A stretch of DNA of 64,000 bases from positions 930,001-994,000 of the forward strand of contig NZ_JAGJBY010000002.1 of the NCBI RefSeq assembly GCF_020010905.1, in the 5' to 3' direction. The notes below the pieces were generated by a model that had not been told where the DNA came from, ran no database searches, and saw nothing but the letters and a program-made list of their open reading frames with translations. This DNA comes from Streptomyces acidiscabies. GTDB taxonomy: Bacteria; Actinomycetota; Actinomycetes; Streptomycetales; Streptomycetaceae. Both the position numbers and the translations under genes were made by a program. Of this stretch, positions 6,926-14,370 are shown one piece after another (the stretch's first letter is position 1; each line of letters begins with the position of its first letter).

Positions 6926-8953
6926 TCACCTTTCACGGGGAGTACGAGGGGTACGAGGGGAAGGGGTACGAGGAGGAGGAACCCGGGAGTTCCCGGCCCC
7001 CGGCTCCGCGCACGGCGTACGCAGCACCGCCGCCACCAACCCCGCGAGCAACCGCGCACGCGGCACCATCCACCCCACCTCGACATGCTCTCCGTCCGCA
7101 TGCGCACCCCCGCCGACCGCACCGAGTCCGTCCAGCGTCGGACAGCCCACGGCCGCAGTGCAGTTACCGTCCGAGACCCCACCGACGGCGACACCCCGAG
7201 GAGGCTCCTGACCGAGCCCCGCGGCGACCAGAGCGGCGAGGGCGAACAGCTCGCCGGAGGCTTCCATGGGCGGACGCCCCCCGAGCCCCAGCACTTCGAC
7301 CCGCGCGCCGGGCGTCCGAGCGGTGAGCCCCCGCATGAGCGCGTCGACACGGCGGTACTCGTCGAGGTCGGGAACACGCACGTCCACGGAGATCCGGGCA
7401 AGGTCGGGCACGGTGTTACGGGACGTGCCGGACGACAGAAGGGTGGGCGTCACGGTCGTACCCGCAAGAACGCCACCGCCCCCGCCCTTCGCGCAGACGA
7501 CACTGGCGCTAACCCCGGTCTCTGCGCTGATGACTCCGGCTCTGACCTCGGTTTCCGCGCGGACGCCCTCGGTCCCGGCCTCGGACCTCGCGCTGACAGC
7601 CCCGGCCCCGGCCCCACCCTCCGCGCTGATGACTCCGGCCCCGGTCTCCGTGCCGACGGCACTGGCTCCGACTCCGGCCTCGTGCCTTGCGCTGACGGCC
7701 TCAACCTCGGCCTCCGAGTCGACGCCCCCGGCCCCGGCCCCCGCGTCGACGATTCCGGCCCCGGCCCTGGTCTCCGCATCGACGGCTCCGACTCCGGACC
7801 TCGTGCCGATGATCTCGACCTCGACCCGGGCCTCAGCCTCCGCGTCGATGACTCCGGCCCCGGCCTCGCACCTCGCGCCGACGGCCCCGACCTCGGCTTG
7901 GGCCTCCATGCCGATGCCCCTGCTTCCACCCCCAGGCTTCGCGCGGCCGGCCCCGACCTTGGCCCCGGCCTCCGGGCCGACGATCCCGGCGCTGGCTCCG
8001 GTCTCCGCGCCGACGGCGCCAGCCCCGACTCCGGCCCTCGCGTCGATGACCTCGGCCTCGGTCCCACCTTCCGCGCCGATGACTCCGGCCCTGGCCTTGG
8101 CCCTCGTGCCGACGGCCTCAACCTCGGCCTCCGTGCCGATGCCCCCGGTCCCGCCCCCAGACTTCGCGCTGACGGTCCCGGCCTCGGTCCCGGCCTCGCC
8201 TCTCGTGCCGACGGCCTCAACCTCGGCCTCCGTGCCGATGCCCCCGGTCCCGACCTCAGACTTCGCGCCGACGGCCCCGACCTCGCCCCCGGCCTCCACG
8301 TCGACACCCCCCTCCCCACCCCCCATCCCCGCAACGGCCAACACCAAATGCGCCGCCTCCACCGCCGCATTAACCCCCCTCCCCGGCTCCACCCCCGCAT
8401 GAGCCGCCCGCCCCCGCACCACGACCTCGTACCGAGCCGCCCCCTTCCGTGCCACCTTCAGTGCACCCCCGTCCCCCGCCGCCTCCAGCACGAACGCGGC
8501 GTCGGACTGCCGGGCCTCCTCCTCGATCAGTTCCCGTGACGTGTTCGACCCGACCTCCTCGTCGCCGTTGACCAGCACGCACACCCCGTCGAGGGACGGG
8601 AGAGACGCCAGCGCGTGGAACATCTGGACGAGCCCGGCCTTCATGTCGAGGACGCCGGGTCCCCGGGCGACCCCGTCGGTCACCGACCAGGGCAGCCGGC
8701 GCAGCGACCCGACGGGCCACACCGTGTCGTGATGCCCCAGCACCAGCACGCGCGGAGCCCCCGTCAACTCCCCGAACCGCCACCGCAGATGACTCACCCC
8801 ACCGATCACGATCGTCTCCGGCGGAGCGCCCAGCAGCCGCGCACCCACCGCCCCGACCACCTCCGCACTGCGCCGCACCGCCGCATGGTCACCGGAGAAG
8901 GACTCGCACAGCACGAGTTCCCGCAGATCGTCGAGCATCGTCGTCAACAGCAC
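6926..8953 (-). CDS. M20-family metallopeptidase (glutamate carboxypeptidase-like) with a ~280-residue repeat insertion
   Basis: A 675-residue M20 peptidase; family members are usually near 390. The GTG at 8953 follows AGGGGGA at good spacing; an ATG at 9004 is an alternative. Catalytic features are present: H74-x-D76 in GHHDTVW, D103 in GVLDMK, E132-E133 in GDEEVGS, H185 in AAHAGVEP, and a C-terminal GAHADGEHVEVG. The dimerisation (lid) domain is split: after HLVLAVAGM at residue 210 comes about 280 residues of Gly/Ala/Val/Glu-rich repeats (nt about 7475-8320) before the fold resumes at TTVTPTLL. The reading frame is intact on both sides. The C terminus is a Pro/Arg-rich tail from short GTACGAGGGG-like repeats. 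The gene is divergent from a LysR regulator. Confidence 0.85.
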   Translation of the reverse strand: MLLTTMLDDLRELVLCESFSGDHAAVRRSAEVVGAVGARLLGAPPETIVIGGVSHLRWRFGELTGAPRVLVLGHHDTVWPVGSLRRLPWSVTDGVARGPGVLDMKAGLVQMFHALASLPSLDGVCVLVNGDEEVGSNTSRELIEEEARQSDAAFVLEAAGDGGALKVARKGAARYEVVVRGRAAHAGVEPGRGVNAAVEAAHLVLAVAGMGGGEGGVDVEAGGEVGAVGAKSEVGTGGIGTEAEVEAVGTRGEAGTEAGTVSAKSGGGTGGIGTEAEVEAVGTRAKARAGVIGAEGGTEAEVIDARAGVGAGAVGAETGASAGIVGPEAGAKVGAGRAKPGGGSRGIGMEAQAEVGAVGARCEAGAGVIDAEAEARVEVEIIGTRSGVGAVDAETRAGAGIVDAGAGAGGVDSEAEVEAVSARHEAGVGASAVGTETGAGVISAEGGAGAGAVSARSEAGTEGVRAETEVRAGVISAETGVSASVVCAKGGGGGVLAGTTVTPTLLSSGTSRNTVPDLARISVDVRVPDLDEYRRVDALMRGLTARTPGARVEVLGLGGRPPMEASGELFALAALVAAGLGQEPPRGVAVGGVSDGNCTAAVGCPTLDGLGAVGGGAHADGEHVEVGWMVPRARLLAGLVAAVLRTPCAEPGAGNSRVPPPRTPSPRTPRTPRER
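7475..8320 (-). repeat. In-frame low-complexity repeat expansion inside the M20 peptidase gene
   Basis: About 845 bases of C-rich (plus strand) degenerate repeats with units of roughly 36-50 bases. The clearest recent event is a 51-base identical stretch at 8103-8153 and 8202-8252, offset 99 bases (33 codons). Similarity continues past the identical part, and a more diverged third copy lies near 7686-7740. All frames are open across the tract because the composition is extreme. The peptidase frame is the coding one because both flanks are peptidase sequence. Confidence 0.85.
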
Positions 8954-9062
8954 GGTTCCCCCTGGGAGTTGGCGTACGACCGACGCTAGGACCGGACGAG
9001 ACATTCCACCAGCGACTAGATTGCATGGGATCGATGAGCCTCAGGAATACCCAGGAGGACCG

Positions 9063-9971
9063 GTGTTCGAGATCGACGCGCTCAAACTGCTCGTGGCCGT
9101 GGCCGAGACGGGCTCCTTCACCGGCGCCGCCGCCCGCCTCGACTACACGCAGTCCGCGGTGTCCCGCAGGATCGCGACCCTGGAACGCCAGGCCGGAGGC
9201 CCCCTCTTCGACCGCCTCCCGAGAGGCGTACGGCTCAACCCCGCCGGCCGCTCCCTGCACCACCACGCCGTCGAGGTCCTCGCCCGACTCGCCCGCGCGG
9301 AACGGGAGTTGGCCGTCCTGTACGCGGGAAACGGTGGCCTCCTGCACGTGGGTGCCTTCGCCACCGCCAACATCTCCCTGGTCCCCGCGGCCCTCCGCGC
9401 CCTCCAGGAGACCCGCCCGGACGTCGAGATCATCGCCGTCGAGGGCCCGACAGACACGCTGATGCACCGCCTCGCGGACGGCACGCTCGACCTCGCGGTC
9501 GTCAGCGACTACCCGTACGGCCTCCCCTCGGCCGACGGCGTCACGACGACGCCCCTGTGCGCCGACGACCTCCTCGTCGCCCTTCCGAACACCCACCCCC
9601 TGGCCGCCGAGGACACCGTCGACCTGCGGGAACTCCGCGACGAACCCTGGGTCCAGAACGCGTACGGCGACCGCCCCACGATGCTCGCGGACGCGTGCGC
9701 GCGGGCGGGGTTCAGCCCCCGGAAGGTCATCCGCATCGCGGAGTGGGCGGGCAAGTTCGGGTACGTAGCGGCAGGACTCGGCGTCGCACTGGTCCCGTCG
9801 CTGGCGGCCTGGGCGGTCCCCACGGAACTCGCCCTACGCCCCCTGACGGACCGCACGCTGCGACGTACGGTCCATGTGGCCCTGCCGACGAGACCGCTCC
9901 AGGCAGCCCTGGAACTACGGGAGTTGCTGCGGAACACGGACCTCGGCCGGCTCACGGGACGCGCGGGGTGA
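9063..9971 (+). CDS. LysR-family transcriptional regulator
   Basis: A 302-residue LysR regulator. The GTG at 9063 is preceded by AGGAGG at 9053-9058. The N-terminal winged helix-turn-helix is clear (LKLLVAVAETGSFTGAAARL, then QSAVSRRIATLE), followed by a periplasmic-binding-like effector domain. It is transcribed away from the M20 peptidase with a gap of about 110 bases, the classic LysR arrangement, so the peptidase/PH-protein pair is its likely target and an amino acid or peptide its likely effector. Both points are inference. Confidence 0.93.
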   Translation: MFEIDALKLLVAVAETGSFTGAAARLDYTQSAVSRRIATLERQAGGPLFDRLPRGVRLNPAGRSLHHHAVEVLARLARAERELAVLYAGNGGLLHVGAFATANISLVPAALRALQETRPDVEIIAVEGPTDTLMHRLADGTLDLAVVSDYPYGLPSADGVTTTPLCADDLLVALPNTHPLAAEDTVDLRELRDEPWVQNAYGDRPTMLADACARAGFSPRKVIRIAEWAGKFGYVAAGLGVALVPSLAAWAVPTELALRPLTDRTLRRTVHVALPTRPLQAALELRELLRNTDLGRLTGRAG

Positions 9972-9990
9972 ACCAACGCCTCTGAAAATC

Positions 9991-10080
9991 AGCCCAGTTC
10001 GACAACGCCCCGAGGAAACCAGCCCAGTTCGCCAACACCCCCATGAACCCGCTCAGTTCAACAACGCCCGCGCCCCCAAC
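9991..10080. repeat. Three 30-bp tandem repeats at the 3' end of the SirB1-family gene
   Basis: Units start at 9991, 10021 and 10051, each beginning AGCCCAGTTC or the variant CGCTCAGTTC. The minus-strand gene ends inside the third unit, at the TGA read from TCA at 10053-10055. In the other two units the equivalent position is CCC, so the frame would read on. The stop codon therefore appears to come from a point change in one repeat copy. Confidence 0.8.
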
Positions 10081-10850
10081 GCCTCCCCCCGAACCTTCTC
10101 CGCCGCCCCCTCGTCAACCGCGCCCACAACCTCCGCGTACCCCTCCAACTCCAGCGCCCCACCCAGATAATCCCCCCGCTGCACCAGCAACTTCCCCCGC
10201 TCGTACCGCAGTTGCGCCGGATGCGAAGGCAACAGCAACCCCAGCTCCACCGCCCACAACGCGTCCCCGCTCCGCTCCAACTGCCCGCCCGCCCAGGCCC
10301 GTACGTTGTTGAGGATCCGCGCCACCACGGCCAGCGGATCGGCGGCGCCCACCTCCCGCGAGGCCGACCGGGGCCCGCCCTCCATGACACGCCCCCCGTC
10401 GAAGGGGTCCGCGACGACCCGCTCGGCACGGCTCCCGAACCCCACGACGAAGTGACCGGGCGCGGCGATCCCGTACACCGGAGCCCCCGCACGCCGGGCG
10501 ACCTCGATCCAGACGACCGACAGCAGGATCGGCAACCCCCGTCGGCGTTCCAGGACTTGGGGGAGGAGAGAGGAGCCGAGGCGCTGATAGTCGGACGCGT
10601 CGCCCCGGAATCCGTACCGCTCGCCCAGCAGTACCCGTACGGCCTCGGCCCATGCGCGGGCGCCGCCGGGCCGGTACGGCAACTCCCCGGCGAGGCGGTC
10701 GAGTTCGACCTGAAGGGCGTCCAGGTCGGAGGGTCCCAGCGACGGGTCCGCCTCCGCGCCGATCAGGAAACACAGGGTCGCGAGGTCGGGCCGCTCGGCG
10801 CGGGCCTCCTCGGCGAAGAGCCGCCGTACCTCGCCGGGCGGATAGCTCAC
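10053..10850 (-). CDS. SirB1-family transglutaminase-like protein
   Basis: A 265-residue protein. Residues about 40-190 match the transglutaminase-like SirB1_N domain (RYGFRGDASDYQR, SSLLPQVLERRRGLPI, APGHFVVGF), and the C-terminal part is helical and TPR-like (PSHPAQLRYERGKLLVQRGD). The GTG start at 10850 overlaps the upstream acetyltransferase TGA by four bases, so the genes are coupled. The classical transglutaminase cysteine is not apparent, as is usual in SirB1 proteins, so a scaffold or regulatory role is more likely than catalysis. Confidence 0.88.
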   Translation of the reverse strand: MSYPPGEVRRLFAEEARAERPDLATLCFLIGAEADPSLGPSDLDALQVELDRLAGELPYRPGGARAWAEAVRVLLGERYGFRGDASDYQRLGSSLLPQVLERRRGLPILLSVVWIEVARRAGAPVYGIAAPGHFVVGFGSRAERVVADPFDGGRVMEGGPRSASREVGAADPLAVVARILNNVRAWAGGQLERSGDALWAVELGLLLPSHPAQLRYERGKLLVQRGDYLGGALELEGYAEVVGAVDEGAAEKVRGEALGARALLN

Positions 10851-12064
10851 GCCGGCTCCCGGTAGTGGTGGTAGGAGTGATGGACGGCGAACCCGAGCCC
10901 CTCGTACAGCGCGAGCGCACCGGAGTTGTCGGCCTCGACCTGAAGCCAGGCAGCCGAGGCCCCCTCCTCCAACGCCCGCCCGGCAAGCACGGCCATGACA
11001 TCGCTCCCGAGCCCCTCCCGCCGCCGAGCAGGATCAACCTCGACGGCGGAGAACCCGGCCCACCGCCCATCGACGACACACCGCCCGATGGCGACAACAC
11101 TCTCCACGCCACCTCCGGCGGCACTCCCCGAGACATCTGGCGCGGCATCCCCCACGGGACCTCGCGAGGCATCTCCGGCAGCGCTCACCGAGGCATCCCG
11201 CCCGGCATCCCCGCCACCGCTCCCCACACCGTCCGGCCCGGCACCTCCCACGGCCCCCCGCCCGGCATCCCCGGCCCCGCTCCCCACGGAATCCGGCCCG
11301 GCATCCCCGCCGACGCCCCGCTTGACACCCCCGCCTCCCTCTCCCGACCCGCCCCCCACAGCCGCGAACCACACCGAAGGCCCACTCCCCAGCACCCGCA
11401 ACGCCACGTCACTCACCCCCTTGCGCTGATACCGCCCCAGCCAAGCCGCACCCGCCTCCCGCGACAGCACAACCTCCGCCCGCACCCCCCGATCCGCCAG
11501 CGCCGCCAACCCCCCGACCATCACCCGAGCGGTCACCTCCCGCACCCACCCCCGAGCCTCCAACTCCCCGCACAGCGCGTCCCCGTCCCCGACCTGGACG
11601 TACGCCGGCAGCCCCCGCACCCCGTACCACTCCCGCACCACCCGCAACGCCTCGTCCAGCGGCACCCCCGGATCCCCCAGCGGCAGCACGGAGTTGGCCC
11701 GGCGGGTGAACCCGGCGGCGGCCCGCAGCTCCCAATCCCCGAGCGGCGAACTCTCCACCGGCAGCCAGGAACGCGCGGCGACCCGCGAGAGTTCCTCGTA
11801 CGAAGTCGCAGGCACCCGGCGGCGGGCGGGAGTCGCGGGGACGACCTTGCCCGCGACGAGGGACGCTGCGGGAATCCGCACCGCGATCCCGTCCCGGCGA
11901 GTGATCACGACCACACCGTCGTCCCATGATGTGAGAACACCCACCGTGTCGGTGAATTTCCCCTCCGTCACGACGGGGTCGGAAATTCGCCGTACGGAGA
12001 CGCGTTTGCCCACATCAGCAGCCGTAATGCGAACTTTGAGCCGACCTGCGCCTCGGATTTCCAC
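10847..12064 (-). CDS. GNAT-family N-acetyltransferase with an internal Gly-rich repeat insertion
   Basis: About 405 residues. I place the start at the GTG at 12064 because AGGAGG lies at 12083-12078 and homologous proteins, as I recall them, begin near VEIRG; GTG 12076 and ATG 12094 are alternatives. An N-terminal SH3-like region (VGVLTSWDDGVVVITRRDG) precedes two GNAT-like halves. The C-terminal half shows the acetyl-CoA signature RRREGLGSDVMAVLAG and ADNSGALALYEGLGF. Between WFAAV and VVAIGRCVVDG, about 85 residues of Gly/Ala/Asp/Ser repeats (nt about 11100-11360) interrupt the second GNAT fold. The substrate is unknown. It is divergent from the ferredoxin gene. Confidence 0.85.
   Translation of the reverse strand: MEIRGAGRLKVRITAADVGKRVSVRRISDPVVTEGKFTDTVGVLTSWDDGVVVITRRDGIAVRIPAASLVAGKVVPATPARRRVPATSYEELSRVAARSWLPVESSPLGDWELRAAAGFTRRANSVLPLGDPGVPLDEALRVVREWYGVRGLPAYVQVGDGDALCGELEARGWVREVTARVMVGGLAALADRGVRAEVVLSREAGAAWLGRYQRKGVSDVALRVLGSGPSVWFAAVGGGSGEGGGGVKRGVGGDAGPDSVGSGAGDAGRGAVGGAGPDGVGSGGGDAGRDASVSAAGDASRGPVGDAAPDVSGSAAGGGVESVVAIGRCVVDGRWAGFSAVEVDPARRREGLGSDVMAVLAGRALEEGASAAWLQVEADNSGALALYEGLGFAVHHSYHHYREPA
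11100..11360 (-). repeat. In-frame repeat insertion within the acetyltransferase gene
   Basis: A C-rich (plus strand) tract with recurring CCCGGCATCCCC and CTCCCCAC words. It encodes repeats of the type GGDAG.DSVGSGAGDAGRG in the acetyltransferase frame. It lies between two core beta strands of the GNAT fold. Composition and position are like the expansion in the nearby M20 gene. Confidence 0.75.
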
Positions 12065-12206
12065 GAGTCCGTCCACCCCTCCTGTTCGGATCATGCCCAA
12101 GAACGGAGATACTAGGTGGCGGGCATCGACGACGCCGCGCTCCCGCGCGCCAGGCGGCGGAGCCTGAGGCAGGCCCGCCAGCGCCCTATCGAGGAGGAAC
12201 GACAGC

Positions 12207-12524
12207 GTGACCTACGTCATCGCGCAGCCTTGTGTCGACGTGAAGGACAAGGCGTGCATCGAGGAATGCCCGGTCGACTGCATCTACGAGGGCTCACGGT
12301 CCTTGTACATCCACCCGGACGAATGCGTCGACTGCGGTGCCTGTGAGCCGGTCTGCCCGGTCGAGGCGATCTTCTACGAGGACGACACTCCGGAGGAGTG
12401 GAAGGACTACTACAAGGCGAACGTCGAGTTCTTCGACGAGCTGGGCTCCCCGGGTGGCGCCAGCAAGCTGGGCCTGATCGAGCGGGACCACCCGTTCGTG
12501 GCCGCGCTGCCGCCGCAGGCCTGA
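12207..12524 (+). CDS. fdxA: Seven-iron ferredoxin FdxA
   Basis: A 105-residue electron carrier with one [3Fe-4S] and one [4Fe-4S] cluster. GAGGAGG precedes the GTG at 12207. The cysteines are those of actinobacterial 7Fe ferredoxins: C9, C17, C21, C25, then C40, C43, C46 in ECVDCGAC and C50 in EPVCP. By family precedent C9/C17/C50 hold the 3Fe cluster and C21/C40/C43/C46 the 4Fe cluster. The length and the conserved tail (DDTPEEWKDYY, IERDHPFVAALPPQA) fit. A plausible -10 (TACTAG, 12110-12115) lies upstream. dapC follows, the same order as the fdxC-dapC pair I recall in mycobacteria. Confidence 0.97.
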   Translation: MTYVIAQPCVDVKDKACIEECPVDCIYEGSRSLYIHPDECVDCGACEPVCPVEAIFYEDDTPEEWKDYYKANVEFFDELGSPGGASKLGLIERDHPFVAALPPQA

Positions 12525-12546
12525 CCCCACGGGCCCCAAGCACCGT

Positions 12547-12579
12547 CGCCTCGGTCCCCTCCAGGGGCCGAGGCGTTTG
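12547..12579 (+). terminator. Hairpin terminator/attenuator between fdxA and dapC
   Basis: CGCCTCGG (12547-12554) pairs with CCGAGGCG (12568-12575), and an inner CCCC/GGGG pair extends the stem past one bulged T. TTTGC follows. It lies 22 bases after the fdxA stop and 27 bases before dapC, so it probably limits transcription into dapC. Confidence 0.8.
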
Positions 12580-12602
12580 CCGTACCAGAAAGTGAGCGTC
12601 CC

Positions 12603-13694
12603 GTGTCCCTCGCCGACCTTCTCCCCGCGTTCCCCTGGGACAAGCTGGCCCCCTACAAGCAGACGGCCGCCGCGCACCCCGACGGCATCGTCGACCTCTC
12701 CGTGGGCACGCCGGTCGACCCCGTCCCGGACCTGGTCCAGCAGGCATTGATCGCCGCCGCCGACTCCCCGGGCTACCCCACGGTCTGGGGCACGCCCGCC
12801 CTGCGCGACGCGATCACCGCCTGGCTCGGCACCCGCCTCGGCGCACGCGATGTCACCCACCACCACGTCCTGCCGATCGTCGGCTCCAAGGAGCTGGTGG
12901 CCTGGCTCCCGACCCAACTCGGCCTGGGCCCCGGCGACAAGGTCGCCTACCCGCGCCTGGCCTACCCCACCTACGAGGTAGGCGCGCGCCTGGCTCGCGC
13001 GGACTACGAGGTCTACGACGACCCCACGTCCCTCGACCCCACGAACCTCAAACTCCTCTGGCTCAACTCCCCTTCGAACCCGACCGGCAAGGTCCTCACG
13101 AAGGAAGAGCTGACCCGCACGGTCGCGTGGGCCCGAGAGCACGGCGTCCTGATCTTCTCGGACGAGTGCTACCTCGAACTGGGTTGGGAGGCGGACCCGA
13201 TCTCGGTCCTCCACCCGGACGTCAACGGCGGTTCGTACGAGGGCATCGTCTCGGTCCACTCCCTGTCCAAGCGCTCCAACTTGGCGGGCTACAGGGCGGC
13301 GTTCCTGGCGGGCGACCCGGCGGTCCTGGCCCCCCTGCTGGAGATCCGCAAACACGGCGGCATGATGACGTCGGCCCCGACACAGGCGGCGGTGATCGCG
13401 GCACTGGGCGACGACAAGCACGTACAGGAACAACGCGAACGCTACGCGGCACGACGTACGGCGCTACGGGACGCGCTGCTCGCACACGGCTTCCGCATCG
13501 AACACAGCGAGGCAAGCCTCTACTTGTGGGCGACGAGGGACGAGTCGTGCTGGGAAACGGTGGCGCACTTGGCGGAGTTGGGCATTCTGGTAGCGCCGGG
13601 GGACTTCTATGGGGAGGCAGGGGCAAGGTTCGTAAGGGTTGCGCTCACAGCAACGGACGAGCGCATCCAAGCGGCGGTTGCCAGACTTACCTAG
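12603..13694 (+). CDS. dapC: Succinyldiaminopimelate transaminase DapC
   Basis: A 363-residue class I/II PLP aminotransferase. In the succinylase branch of lysine/DAP synthesis it makes N-succinyl-LL-DAP from the keto precursor, using glutamate. The GTG at 12603 follows AAAGTGAG. The PLP-lysine motif SLSKRSNLAGYR is near residue 223, with substrate/PLP motifs NSPSNPTGK and DECYLELGW before it. The start LPAFPWDKLAPYK and the length match actinobacterial DapC. dapE lies about 1.7 kb downstream, supporting the pathway assignment. Confidence 0.95.
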   Translation: MSLADLLPAFPWDKLAPYKQTAAAHPDGIVDLSVGTPVDPVPDLVQQALIAAADSPGYPTVWGTPALRDAITAWLGTRLGARDVTHHHVLPIVGSKELVAWLPTQLGLGPGDKVAYPRLAYPTYEVGARLARADYEVYDDPTSLDPTNLKLLWLNSPSNPTGKVLTKEELTRTVAWAREHGVLIFSDECYLELGWEADPISVLHPDVNGGSYEGIVSVHSLSKRSNLAGYRAAFLAGDPAVLAPLLEIRKHGGMMTSAPTQAAVIAALGDDKHVQEQRERYAARRTALRDALLAHGFRIEHSEASLYLWATRDESCWETVAHLAELGILVAPGDFYGEAGARFVRVALTATDERIQAAVARLT

Positions 13695-13734
13695 GGGCGC
13701 GGGGAACTGCGCGAGAACCCACCACGACCCGCAG
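13694..13734. repeat. Dispersed Streptomyces-type intergenic repeat
   Basis: The segment beginning GGGGCGCGGGGAACTGCGCG and running on to ACGACCCGCAG matches a short intergenic repeat I recall as very common downstream of Streptomyces genes. It directly follows the dapC stop. Only one copy lies in this window. Confidence 0.6.
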
Positions 13735-13745
13735 ACGACAACGGA

Positions 13746-13770
13746 GCCCAGAGTCAAACACCCTCTGGGC
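13746..13770. terminator. Bidirectional terminator between convergent dapC and secreted-protein genes
   Basis: GCCCAGAG (13746-13753) and CTCTGGGC (13763-13770) form a perfect 8-bp stem with a 9-base loop, between two convergent genes. Confidence 0.75.
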
Positions 13771-13789
13771 CCCGCGAGTTCAAGAAGTC

Positions 13790-14230
13790 TCAGACCCCCA
13801 AGGGAAGCCCCTTCAACGGCAGCGTCTCCGCCCCCTTCGTGAGGGAGTCAGTCGGCAGCCCACCCTTGGTCGTGGACTTGGCAGTCTCCCCCACCAACTC
13901 CCCCGAAGCCCCGGCAGTAGCCCCCGCAGCCTTGGACGCCGGAGGAGTCACCTTCTTAACGGCCTGCCCCCCACTCTTACCGACAACAGGAACCGCCTGC
14001 CCAGCAACCTTCGCCCCGTTCTCCCCGGCGGTGCTGGTAGCTCCCTCGGTCGCCGCATCGAGCGTGTTGGACACACTGGCCGTGTCGAGCGAGGTCAACC
14101 CACCAAGGCCAGGCACAGGAGCAGCCGGCGCGGCACTGGCGGAGCCGGCCACACCGACCCCGGCTGCCGCCCCCGCAGCGACGAGCAGCGCGGCACGGGC
14201 GATCCGACGGGTCAGGGGAAGGGAGGACAT
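13790..14230 (-). CDS. Small secreted Ala/Thr-rich protein
   Basis: A 146-residue protein with a good RBS (AGGAG) before the ATG at 14230. A typical Sec signal peptide (RRIARAALLVAAGAAAG, with cleavage likely at GSASAAPA) is followed by a low-complexity region of Gly, Ala, Thr, Lys and Pro ending in LPLGV. No domain is recognised. Streptomyces genomes carry similar short proteins, often mislabelled as ATP-binding; I see no ATP-binding motif here. A cell-surface or secreted structural role is possible but unproven. Confidence 0.8.
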   Translation of the reverse strand: MSSLPLTRRIARAALLVAAGAAAGVGVAGSASAAPAAPVPGLGGLTSLDTASVSNTLDAATEGATSTAGENGAKVAGQAVPVVGKSGGQAVKKVTPPASKAAGATAGASGELVGETAKSTTKGGLPTDSLTKGAETLPLKGLPLGV

Positions 14231-14370
14231 GTCGCTCCTACAAGCTGGTTCGGACTCTGACGCCGTGAGAACAGCCGTAGCCCCCAGGAAGGTTGCGGAT
14301 CGGCAACGTAAAGACTTGGTAATGCGTCGCATTATCGGCTGTGAACACCCCGGGCGGCGTACCCCTCGCA

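Noticed and set aside
6743..8539. Plus-strand frames of 598 and 378 codons with LRADD/SGPG-type repeats
   Set aside because: They are read from the opposite strand of the M20 insertion; every frame is open there. Only the minus-strand peptidase frame continues into a recognisable domain on both sides.
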